A program made the translations under genes and the position numbers. Below are positions 43,719 through 51,654 of a stretch of 64,000 bases of DNA, piece after piece (within the stretch, counting starts at the first letter, position 1; each line of letters starts with the position of its first letter). The notes under the pieces are model-generated. The model ran no database searches. It saw nothing but the letters and a program-made list of their open reading frames with translations, and had not been told where the DNA came from. The stretch is from Sarcina sp034439435. GTDB lineage: Bacteria > Bacillota > Clostridia > Clostridiales > Clostridiaceae. The stretch lies in NCBI RefSeq assembly GCF_034439435.1, contig NZ_JAPCKJ010000008.1, positions 1 to 64,000 of the forward strand, written 5' to 3'.

Positions 43719-44705
43719 CTACATATCACTCCTTCTTAGTAGGTATAAGAAGAATGGTGCTCCAATAACTGCCATAATTATTCCTGCAGGTATTTCATAT
43801 GGTTTTACTAACATTCTTCCTATTGTATCTGCAAGTAAGACTAATGCTCCTCCAACAAATATTGAAAAAGGAATCAAGTATCTATGATCAGAGCCAATTA
43901 ATATTCTACAAATATGTGGTACAACTAATCCAACAAAGGAAATAATACCAACAATGGCTGTTGACACACTTCCTAAAAATACAGCTACCACTGTTATTAA
44001 AATCATTTGTAAATCTGAATTAAACCCTAAACTTTTTGCATTTTTATTTCCTAAAACTATAACATTACATGACTTAGCTAAAACCAATGCAAATCCCATT
44101 CCTATTATTGAATAAACAAATAAAATTTTAACCTCATCCCATGAAGTGGCAGCTAAACTTCCACTTATCCAAGATTGTATATTTCCTGCACTAGGCCCAC
44201 TCCCTATGGTTAATATTTGTGATAATCCTACTAAAAGGGCATTTATAGCAGCCCCTGCAAGTACAATTCTCATAGTATCTAACTCTTTTTTATAAGCCAT
44301 TAAATACACAACTATGCATGAAACAAGTCCTCCAAAGAAACCTACTATTGGTCTTATTGCTCCTGAAGTTGGCATAAATATTATAAATACTAAAGATACT
44401 AAGCATGCTCCAGAAGATATTCCTGTTACTTGAGGATCTGCTAACGGATTTCTTATTACTGCTTGAAGCAATACCCCTGCTAAGGCAAGATTTCCTCCAA
44501 CTAAAGCTGCTATAATTACTCTAGGCATCCTTAAATCTTTTATTATTCCTATATTTCCTTGAGTTTCTCCACTTAAAAGACCTGTTATTAATTCACTAAA
44601 ACTTATATCAATACTTCCCAACTTTAAAGAAATAAGCATTAACCCGAAAACTATTATTATTGCTAATCCTATATATAAGCTTTTTAACTTATTATTTTTC
44701 ACCAT
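43719..44705 (-). CDS. FecCD-family haem/siderophore permease
   Basis: 328 residues with about ten membrane helices, the normal size for a BtuC/FecCD subunit that dimerises. LRMPRVIIAALVGGNLALAGVLLQAVIRNPLADPQVTGISSGA and FVGLVVPHICRILIGSDHRYLIPFS are family motifs. It overlaps the binding-protein gene by 14 bases. As only one permease gene is present, a homodimer is expected, as in haem importers. Confidence 0.94.
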   Translation of the reverse strand: MVKNNKLKSLYIGLAIIIVFGLMLISLKLGSIDISFSELITGLLSGETQGNIGIIKDLRMPRVIIAALVGGNLALAGVLLQAVIRNPLADPQVTGISSGACLVSLVFIIFMPTSGAIRPIVGFFGGLVSCIVVYLMAYKKELDTMRIVLAGAAINALLVGLSQILTIGSGPSAGNIQSWISGSLAATSWDEVKILFVYSIIGMGFALVLAKSCNVIVLGNKNAKSLGFNSDLQMILITVVAVFLGSVSTAIVGIISFVGLVVPHICRILIGSDHRYLIPFSIFVGGALVLLADTIGRMLVKPYEIPAGIIMAVIGAPFFLYLLRRSDM

Positions 44706-45579
44706 ATATTATTTCACCTAACTTATCTAAAGCTTCTATTACCTTTAGGTTTGCACTCATACCAAAGTATCCATTTTCTAAGTAATAGACCTTTCCTTCT
44801 TTAACAGCTTCAATTCTGCTCCATGCTGGATCTGAAGCAAATTTTTCCTCAGCCATTTTCTTAGCTTGTTCAGGCATTCCATGAGTCATAACCAATACCA
44901 TATCTGGATTTAACTTTACTATTTCCTCATTGCTATATGAAACAAATGGCCCTTTATCATCTTTAACTATATTATTTCCGCCAACCTTCTCAACTAAGTT
45001 TCCTATATACGATGAAGGAGTAGCAATCATCATACTTCCTGGTGCTGCAAATACTAATAAAACATCCTTTTTTTCTTCTTTAGATAAATTTGAAAACTCA
45101 TCTTCCTTAACTTTAAGCTCATTTAATATTTCATTTGCTTTTTCTGTTTTATTGAATCTTTCACCTAAAGTTGATATACTTGTTTTTAATCCTTCTAATG
45201 TAGTTAAATCTATAAATTCACTAGGTATATTGTTATCAGTAAATAGTTTTTTATAATCTTCTCCTAAGGTATCTACAGATACTACAACATCTGGATTTAA
45301 AGATTTTATTATTTCTAAATCTGGATTCATTGGATTACCAACTTGCACAGCTCCCTTAGTATTTTCAGGTAACTCATAGGAACTAGTTGGAACTCCACTA
45401 ATCTTTACTCCTAATTCATCTAATATTTCTGTTACCGCAACGGAAGTGGCTACAACAACCTCTTCTCCATTTTCTTTATTTAAACTTGTTTTTAATTCTT
45501 CAGAATTATTTGAACACCCAATAATTCCAAATCCTAAAAAACATACTAACCCTAAAGCTATCCCCTTTTTTAAAAACAC
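44692..45579 (-). CDS. Haem-binding lipoprotein, IsdE-like
   Basis: 295 residues. A lipoprotein signal ends FLGFGIIGC, Cys at residue 22. The type 3 (helical-backbone) binding fold follows: VVVATSVAVTEILDELGVKISGVPTSSYELPENTKGAVQVGNPMNPDLEIIKSLNPDVVV, then NPDMVLVMTHGMPEQAKKM. The conserved Met in GNPMNPDLE parallels the haem-ligand Met of IsdE. It should accept haem from the NEAT proteins and hand it to the permease. The start is a GTG after GTGGAGGG, 14 bases past the sortase gene. Confidence 0.9.
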   Translation of the reverse strand: MFLKKGIALGLVCFLGFGIIGCSNNSEELKTSLNKENGEEVVVATSVAVTEILDELGVKISGVPTSSYELPENTKGAVQVGNPMNPDLEIIKSLNPDVVVSVDTLGEDYKKLFTDNNIPSEFIDLTTLEGLKTSISTLGERFNKTEKANEILNELKVKEDEFSNLSKEEKKDVLLVFAAPGSMMIATPSSYIGNLVEKVGGNNIVKDDKGPFVSYSNEEIVKLNPDMVLVMTHGMPEQAKKMAEEKFASDPAWSRIEAVKEGKVYYLENGYFGMSANLKVIEALDKLGEIIYGEK

Positions 45580-45592
45580 TATTTTCCCTCCA

Positions 45593-46156
45593 CTAATCTA
45601 TTAATTTTCCCTTAACTATGTATCTATCTTTTCCTCTATTTGTACATGTAACTATAGTTATCACTTTTTCATTTAGATCCTGATTTAAAACATCAATATC
45701 ACTAGGAGAAGTAATAAAAATATCATTAACCTCATACTGAAATACATTAGTTAAAGTTGTAATCTTTATTTTGTCTCCATTTTTAAGCTTGTCTATATTT
45801 CTAAAAACCTCATTGTTTATTGTATTTCTGTGTCCTGCAATGCTGAAGTTTCCTTCTTCCCCTGGCATAGCAGTGTTTTCAAAATGACCTATGTTGTTTT
45901 CTAAAACATCTAAAGTACTACCTTCAGCAATAACTGTATGCACATCTATTTTTTCTATATCTATTAAGGCCATTCCCTCTCCATTTTTTATTTCTTCTAA
46001 AGCATTTTTTTTCTCTTCTTCTGAATAATTAAACTTTACCTCAAAGTCTTTTAAAGTTTTTTTCTCAACATTGCTTCTATAAAATTTTCCTATAAGAACA
46101 GTAGAAACTAGAACTAGTCCTAAAACAAATAACCCTTTAGCTAGTTTATTTCTCAT
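45593..46156 (-). CDS. srtD: Class D sortase
   Basis: 187 residues. An N-terminal membrane anchor (about 8-25) precedes the catalytic beta-barrel: IAGHRNTINNEVFRNIDKLKNGDKI holds the His, IVTCTN the Cys and GKDRYIVKG the Arg. The VTCT motif and length fit class D sortases. It cuts LPxTG-type signals; the four-NEAT protein in the same operon and the family 3 glycosidase at the window start both end in LPQTG. It lies between NEAT and importer genes, so the Fur-controlled operon likely makes its own anchoring enzyme. An AGAAG ribosome site precedes the ATG weakly. Confidence 0.9.
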   Translation of the reverse strand: MRNKLAKGLFVLGLVLVSTVLIGKFYRSNVEKKTLKDFEVKFNYSEEEKKNALEEIKNGEGMALIDIEKIDVHTVIAEGSTLDVLENNIGHFENTAMPGEEGNFSIAGHRNTINNEVFRNIDKLKNGDKIKITTLTNVFQYEVNDIFITSPSDIDVLNQDLNEKVITIVTCTNRGKDRYIVKGKLID

Positions 46157-46157
46157 A

Positions 46158-46805
46158 TTACTTCTTCCTTTTAGCTATGACTAAGCCAGCTACTACAGCG
46201 ACTACTACTATTCCGCCTCCAATATAAATCCCAATATTTTTATTTTTTTCTACACTTGTTGCTGTACTTATAGTTTTTTCATCTTTATTGGTCTTATCAG
46301 AAGCATTTTCATTACTACTTTCATTGTTTTCTACTTTAGGCGCTTCTAATTTTTCAACAAGAGTTAAGGTATCAAACTTTGGAATCACCTTAAACTGAAC
46401 ATCTCTTTCCATAGGTCCTACATATATTTTTGCTTCTAGCTCTGAATCTTTATTAGGCACCTTAACTTTAAGCTTTATAGTTCCATTCTCTTTGTTTTCC
46501 TCAACAACTTCAGCATTCCCCTCATTACCATCTACTAAAACTCTGAAGTTTTCCATATATTCTGTTCCTGAAAAACCTATGGTATATTCCGTTTCATCCC
46601 CTAAAATTTTAAGTTGCATACTCTCATTCAAATAACTTCTGGCCATTGACATTCCTATACCTGAATCATGGTAAACATCATTTTTAACCTCATAAATTCC
46701 ATTTTCTAATTCTCCATTTGCTAAAACATTACTATTTCCCCAACCTCCTGTTAAAGAAATAATCACTGTTAGCATTCCTAATAAAACAGATTTTAAAAGC
46801 CTCAT
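46158..46805 (-). CDS. Single-NEAT membrane-anchored haem protein
   Basis: 215 residues. A signal peptide (about 1-29) is followed by one NEAT domain (about 33-150): NGIYEVKNDVYHDSGIGMSMARSYLNESM with the haem-lip helix, FRVLVDG, and the terminal strand AKIYVGPMERDVQFKVIP. The tyrosine pair YxxxY of Isd NEAT domains is missing; Met occupies the neighbouring position as in the partner protein. A Glu/Asn/Lys-rich stalk (155-185) leads to a membrane helix IGIYIGGGIVVVAVVAGLVIA and tail KRKK without LPxTG, so it stays in the membrane. It probably relays haem from the wall protein to the lipoprotein. Confidence 0.88.
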   Translation of the reverse strand: MRLLKSVLLGMLTVIISLTGGWGNSNVLANGELENGIYEVKNDVYHDSGIGMSMARSYLNESMQLKILGDETEYTIGFSGTEYMENFRVLVDGNEGNAEVVEENKENGTIKLKVKVPNKDSELEAKIYVGPMERDVQFKVIPKFDTLTLVEKLEAPKVENNESSNENASDKTNKDEKTISTATSVEKNKNIGIYIGGGIVVVAVVAGLVIAKRKK

Positions 46806-46868
46806 CTAATTTCTCCTCCATTCGCTTAAAAATAGTTTGAGAGGAGATCCTCTCAAACTAAACTTCCC

Positions 46869-49091
46869 TTATTCTTCTCTTTTTTTAATAAACATAGAAG
46901 CTCCCATCATTGCCATTCCTAATAATGCAACTGAGTTTCCCCCTACTACTGAACCAGTTTGTGGTAATGTTGATACAGTAAAGTCTTTTACAAACTTCTT
47001 AGTATCTTTTAAAAGTTCAACTTTAAAATCAACGTTTCTACCCATTGGTATTACATATAAACTCACTCTAATATCTGCATCTAAATTAGGTATTTCAAAT
47101 CTTAACTTAATTGAATCTCCATTTTTAGATACAACTTTATAATTGGCATCTTTACCATTAACAGTTATCTTATGATCTTTCATAAACTCTTGGCCTGTGA
47201 ATGTTAATGTTAAGTAGTTCTTTCCATCAATTTCTTCTAAGTCAGATATCTTATTTAAATATTTTCTTGCCATATCAACTCCAGTTTGACTTTCATGAAC
47301 AACTTTATTTTCTATTGTGTATAATTTACCCTTCTTAACTTTATTTTCTGTAACTGTAATACTATTTTCTTTGTTAGTTGAGTTTGCATTGTTAGAAGAG
47401 CTTGTGCTATCATTTTCCAATTTATTCTCTTCTTCTATAGCAGGTTTATCTTCCCCACTAACTAACTCTAAAGTTCCTTTATTAAGTATTGTTTTAAAAC
47501 TTACATCTCTACCCATTATGCTTACAAAGGCTGTAACAATTATGTCTGCATCAAGATTTGGTATTTCAAAAGTCATTGTTCTATCACCCTCATTTGGTGT
47601 TGCTACCACATCTTTACCATTCACAGTTATTCTAAAATCCTTAAAGAATCCAAACTGTTCTTCATTAAACTTTAATGTAAGAATCTTTTTATCGTCTTTC
47701 ACCTCTAATTTACTATTCTTAGATAGGGCCTTTCTTGCCATATCATTTCCTATCTCTTGATTTCCATCTCCAATATATGAAACATCATTTTTTATATTGT
47801 AGATACCATTCTTTAATTGATTTGCATCTACTATGCCACCTGTATTTTCTTCACTTCCATTTTCTTTATCTTCATTTACATTTCCATTGTTTCCTGAGCC
47901 ACCCTGATTTTCACTATTCTCATTTCCACCAGGAATATTTTCATTTTCTCCAGCACCAGGTTTGTTATTTTCTTCTGAATTATCATCTAACTTCTTAGCT
48001 GTATCATAATTTAAAATAGTTTTGAAACTAACTTCTTTTTCCATCATGCTGACTAATGTAGATACAATAATATCTGAATTTAAATCAGGTATATTAAATT
48101 TTATTGTTCTATCTTCTTTATTTGTCTCTGTCTCTACTTTTTCTCCATTAACAGTTACATTAAAGTTTTTTAGAAAATCATATAAATTGCTATTAAAAGT
48201 TAATGTAACTGTATTTTTTCCCTTTGATATATCAATTCTTGAATCTTCTGATAGCACTTTTCTAGCCATAGAATTTCCTGTATCTACATTTCCTTGTCCA
48301 ACATATTGAACTGTATTTTTAAGAGTATAACTACCATCTTCTAAGATTGCTTTTTTATTTACTGTAACTTTCACTGTTTTTTCATCAAATTGACCAGCTG
48401 AATCTGTAACTCTATATGTTATAGGATATACCCCTGGAATTTCTGCTTTTCCATCTTTTATAAATGATGTATCTCCACTTATTTCAACTTTTAGATTTGA
48501 ATCTTCCTTATCTATTCCAATAACTCCAGATAATAAATCAATAGCATCTCCTTGAGTAACATTAATATCCTTAGCATTATTTATAGTAGGTGCCTCATCT
48601 AATAAGCTAACAGTATTCATATCATTAACTAGGAACAGTTCAACCTTTCTCCCCATTATTGTTATAAACACCCCTATTTTTACCTTAGTATCAGGTGATG
48701 GTACTTCAAATGTTATTGATTTATCATCTTTATTTTCTTCTAATTTTAAATTTTCTCCCCCAGCACTAACTTCAATGTTATTCATAAAACCATATAAATT
48801 GCTATTGAAATACACAGTCATTAGTGTTTTCCCATTTTCAATTTTAAATTTTGTTTTATCTTTCACAGCATTTCTTGCCATATTTTCACCAGTTGAATTT
48901 CCTTCTTCAACATATGAAGTTATGTTATTAGCTTCGTATATTCCATCTCTAAGTCCTTCTGACTGAACAATTGCAGTATTATTTCTATCATTCATATTTG
49001 TAGCTGCATACACTGTATCCGCTCCTGCACCAACTAACATAGATGTTACAAGTGCATATCCTAAAATTTTGTTAATTTTCTTTCTACCCAA
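46869..49091 (-). CDS. Cell-wall protein with four NEAT domains
   Basis: 740 residues from the TTG start. Signal peptide (about 1-33, ending VYA-A). NEAT1 (about 45-165), an Ig-like DUF5011-type domain (TYRVTDSAGQFDEKTVKVTV), NEAT2, a Gly/Asn/Glu-rich linker, NEAT3 and NEAT4 follow, then LPQTG, hydrophobic helix and KKREE. Each NEAT has a MARxxL lip helix and ends with Met-[Gly/Glu]-[Arg/Lys]-x-Val-x-Phe instead of YxxxY. It should bind haem at the wall and pass it inward; it resembles the haem-binding NEAT proteins described for C. perfringens. The longer ATG frame begins inside the Fur box; TTG follows AAGGGGGA at proper spacing and gives a normal signal peptide. Confidence 0.9.
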   Translation of the reverse strand: MGRKKINKILGYALVTSMLVGAGADTVYAATNMNDRNNTAIVQSEGLRDGIYEANNITSYVEEGNSTGENMARNAVKDKTKFKIENGKTLMTVYFNSNLYGFMNNIEVSAGGENLKLEENKDDKSITFEVPSPDTKVKIGVFITIMGRKVELFLVNDMNTVSLLDEAPTINNAKDINVTQGDAIDLLSGVIGIDKEDSNLKVEISGDTSFIKDGKAEIPGVYPITYRVTDSAGQFDEKTVKVTVNKKAILEDGSYTLKNTVQYVGQGNVDTGNSMARKVLSEDSRIDISKGKNTVTLTFNSNLYDFLKNFNVTVNGEKVETETNKEDRTIKFNIPDLNSDIIVSTLVSMMEKEVSFKTILNYDTAKKLDDNSEENNKPGAGENENIPGGNENSENQGGSGNNGNVNEDKENGSEENTGGIVDANQLKNGIYNIKNDVSYIGDGNQEIGNDMARKALSKNSKLEVKDDKKILTLKFNEEQFGFFKDFRITVNGKDVVATPNEGDRTMTFEIPNLDADIIVTAFVSIMGRDVSFKTILNKGTLELVSGEDKPAIEEENKLENDSTSSSNNANSTNKENSITVTENKVKKGKLYTIENKVVHESQTGVDMARKYLNKISDLEEIDGKNYLTLTFTGQEFMKDHKITVNGKDANYKVVSKNGDSIKLRFEIPNLDADIRVSLYVIPMGRNVDFKVELLKDTKKFVKDFTVSTLPQTGSVVGGNSVALLGMAMMGASMFIKKREE

Positions 49092-49124
49092 AGTTAATCC
49101 CCCTTTTGATCTTCTTTTTCTATT

Positions 49125-49143
49125 GAAAATGATTATCATTAAT
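49125..49143 (-). promoter_or_regulatory. Fur box of the haem operon
   Basis: The 19 bases match the classical Fur consensus (GATAATGATAATCATTATC) at 16 of 19 positions and contain the full core AATGATAATCATT. It lies 34 bases upstream of the TTG start of the four-NEAT gene and in the 146-base spacer to the divergent AraC gene. Iron-replete Fur should block the operon. Confidence 0.93.
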
Positions 49144-49237
49144 GTTAATATACTTATATTATCATAGATTTTTATAATTGTTTTTCTCTATATTAGGATT
49201 TTTTTTAATATATTAATTTTAAAAAGGAGGATTTTTT

Positions 49238-49996
49238 GTGATTTTTATAAAATCAGCTCTTGTAGATTTTTATAATTGCTGTGAAGTGCCAATAAGAGTG
49301 GTAGATAATAATATGAATATTATTTCTGAAGTGGGCTACTCATCTTTTTATGATTATATATTTAATGATCTAAATTTAAATAGTAAATTTGATCGTTCCT
49401 ATTTAAAACATAATCATAATGACTCCTTACTTATTACATTTGAGAATAATATATCTTTTTACTCATTATTTAATCATAAATTAATCGATAAAAACTTAAT
49501 CTTTATAATAGGACCTTTATATCTAAAAGAAGACTTAAAAAATTCTAATGACGATTTAGAACTCTATAAAATACCTTTGAAGACTAAAAATTGTCTTAAG
49601 TACTATAATTCCTTGTTAAAAATAATCTTAGAGGAAAAACTTAAGGCTAACTCCTCAGTTTCATATTCTCCTTATGTGTGTAGAGCTATAGATTTTATAG
49701 AAAAAAACTATTCAAAAGATTTTAATATAGATTCTCTTTGCTCAGAATTCAAAATAAATAAGGGATACTTCTGTAGTATATTTAAAAATGAAACTGGTCA
49801 AACATTTATAAATTTTTTAAATAATTATAGAATTGAAAAAAGTAAAGAATTACTTAAAAACTTTGATTTATCACTTTTAGATATTGCACATAAGGTAGGA
49901 TTCAGTAACCAAAGCTACTATTGTACCGTATTTAAAAAATTTACTAATCAAACCCCTTTAAAATATAGAGATTCATTATATAAAAAAGGTTTGTAA
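49238..49996 (+). CDS. AraC-family transcriptional regulator
   Basis: 252 residues. An N-terminal ligand domain of about 140 residues (FYNCCEVPIRVVDNNMNIISEVGYSS...) precedes two HTH motifs (about 150-248): FNIDSLCSEFKINKGYFCSIFKNETGQTFINFLNNYRIEKSKELL and LSLLDIAHKVGFSNQSYYCTVFKKFTNQTPLKYR. The start is GTG with AAGGAGG seven bases upstream. It is divergent from the haem operon and shares its spacer and Fur box, so it may activate that operon in response to haem, as AraC types do for siderophore genes; this is inference. A terminator follows. Confidence 0.9.
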   Translation: MIFIKSALVDFYNCCEVPIRVVDNNMNIISEVGYSSFYDYIFNDLNLNSKFDRSYLKHNHNDSLLITFENNISFYSLFNHKLIDKNLIFIIGPLYLKEDLKNSNDDLELYKIPLKTKNCLKYYNSLLKIILEEKLKANSSVSYSPYVCRAIDFIEKNYSKDFNIDSLCSEFKINKGYFCSIFKNETGQTFINFLNNYRIEKSKELLKNFDLSLLDIAHKVGFSNQSYYCTVFKKFTNQTPLKYRDSLYKKGL

Positions 49997-50025
49997 ACTC
50001 TTACCCAAGTTTACAAACCTTTTTA
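49982..50025 (+). terminator. Terminator after the AraC gene
   Basis: AAAAAGGTTTGTAAACT and its complement with a 10-base loop; overlaps the stop codon; T run on the plus side. Confidence 0.9.
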
Positions 50026-50135
50026 ATCTCAATATGACATTTTAAAATATTTATATATAATGCACTTTTAAATTAATATGCAATAATTTATTAGTCATAA
50101 CTTCTGTATTAATTTTTTATTTTCACCAATAGAAG

Positions 50136-51332
50136 TTATTCCTTTATTAGCTCCACAGTTTCCTTAGCTATCATTAATTCCTCATTAGTTGGAACAACAT
50201 AGGCTTTAATTTTTGAATCAATAGTTGATATTTCTGCAAGCTTTCCTCTAACTTTATTTTTTTCTCTATCTACAGCTAGTCCTAAAAATTCTAAGTTTTT
50301 CAAACATTCTTCTCTAGTTTCTGGAGAATTTTCACCTACACCAGCAGTAAATACTATTACATCTACTCCACCCATATTTACTATAAATGAACCTATTTCA
50401 GCTCTTATTCTATAGTGGAATATATCTAGTGCTAATTGTGCTCTCTTATCTCCTTCTAAAGCTGCATTTTCTATATCTCTAAAATCTGAACTAACGCCTG
50501 AAATTCCTAGAACTCCTGATTTTTTATTTAGAGATTCAGAAACTTCTTCTATTATATATCCACACTCTTCGATTAAAAATGGGATTATTGATGGATCTAT
50601 GTTCCCTGATCTAGTACCCATTGGAATCCCTGCAAGTGGAGTAAATCCCATAGTTGTATCTATACATTGTCCACCTTTAATTGCTGATATACTAGCTCCA
50701 TTTCCTAGGTGACAGCTGATTATTTTTAAATCTTTTATATCTTTTCCCATTGCTTCTGAAACTTTATTAGCTACATATTTATGTGAAGTTCCATGGAATC
50801 CATATTTTCTAATTTTATGTTTTTTATATAAATTGTAATCTATAGCATAGATATATGCTTTTTCTGGTAATGTTCCATGAAAGGCTGTATCAAATACAAC
50901 TACCATTTTTTTATTTGGCATAAGACTTTGACATGCTCTTATTCCAATTATATTTGCTGGATTATGTAGTGGTGCTAGTTTGCTACATTCATTTAAATAC
51001 TCTATAACATCTTCATCTACAATTACTGAAGAAGAATATTTTTCTCCACCATGAACCACTCTATGACCTACTGCCATAATTTCATCAACAGACTTAATAA
51101 CTCCGACCTTTGAATCTGTTAAAGTACTTAGTACTATATCTATAGCATCTTTATGATCTTTTATTTCTTTTTCTACTATATATTTTTCGCCCATTTCATT
51201 TTTTTGAACTAACCTAGCTTGGTCAAGTCCTATTCTTTCAACTATACCGCTTATGATATCCTTTTCATTGACCATATCAATTAATTTATATTTTAATGAT
51301 GAACTTCCGCAATTTATTATAAGTATTTTCAT
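50136..51332 (-). CDS. ackA: Acetate kinase
   Basis: 398 residues, normal length. INCGSSSLKYKL (phosphate loop), HRVVHGGEKY, FDTAFHGTLP, YGFHGTSHKYV, SCHLGNGASISAI with active-site residues, and VFTAGVGENSPETRE are intact. It makes ATP from acetyl phosphate in fermentation. Pta is usually its neighbour in clostridia but is not in this window. Ribosome site TTAGGAGAA. It stands alone downstream of a 322-base spacer, whose IR at 51558-51592 likely ends sbcC. Confidence 0.97.
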   Translation of the reverse strand: MKILIINCGSSSLKYKLIDMVNEKDIISGIVERIGLDQARLVQKNEMGEKYIVEKEIKDHKDAIDIVLSTLTDSKVGVIKSVDEIMAVGHRVVHGGEKYSSSVIVDEDVIEYLNECSKLAPLHNPANIIGIRACQSLMPNKKMVVVFDTAFHGTLPEKAYIYAIDYNLYKKHKIRKYGFHGTSHKYVANKVSEAMGKDIKDLKIISCHLGNGASISAIKGGQCIDTTMGFTPLAGIPMGTRSGNIDPSIIPFLIEECGYIIEEVSESLNKKSGVLGISGVSSDFRDIENAALEGDKRAQLALDIFHYRIRAEIGSFIVNMGGVDVIVFTAGVGENSPETREECLKNLEFLGLAVDREKNKVRGKLAEISTIDSKIKAYVVPTNEELMIAKETVELIKE

Positions 51333-51557
51333 TTATATCATTCTCCTAACCTCAATTTAATTAATCTAAAACGTTTAAATACCAATCTTACAATAAATTT
51401 TATATTCTAATTAAATTGATTTCAACCGTAAACAAAAAAAATTTACAAAAATATTTTAAAAAATCTTTTTGTTACCAACTTACCAAAATATTTTTTACTT
51501 AACCACTAAAACTAACTTGAAAATACTTTTATAATAAGTGGTTTCCATTAACATTAA

Positions 51558-51592
51558 AATATTGTTAGAAATTATAAATTTCCAACAATATT
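51558..51592 (-). terminator. Possible terminator after sbcC
   Basis: AATATTGTTAGAAAT pairs with ATTTCCAACAATATT (one mismatch); on the minus strand TTTTAATG follows. It lies about 65 bases past the sbcC stop. The rest of the spacer to ackA is A/T-rich and must hold the ackA promoter. Confidence 0.6.
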
Positions 51593-51654
51593 AAACTGTG
51601 TATTAGTAAATAATATAAAATTATATATTTATTATTAACAATAAATTTTATCTT

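Noticed and set aside
47735..47998. His/Leu/Tyr-rich open frame on the plus strand opposite the NEAT gene
   Set aside because: It is the shadow of the Gly/Asn/Glu-rich linker of the four-NEAT protein and has no ribosome site.
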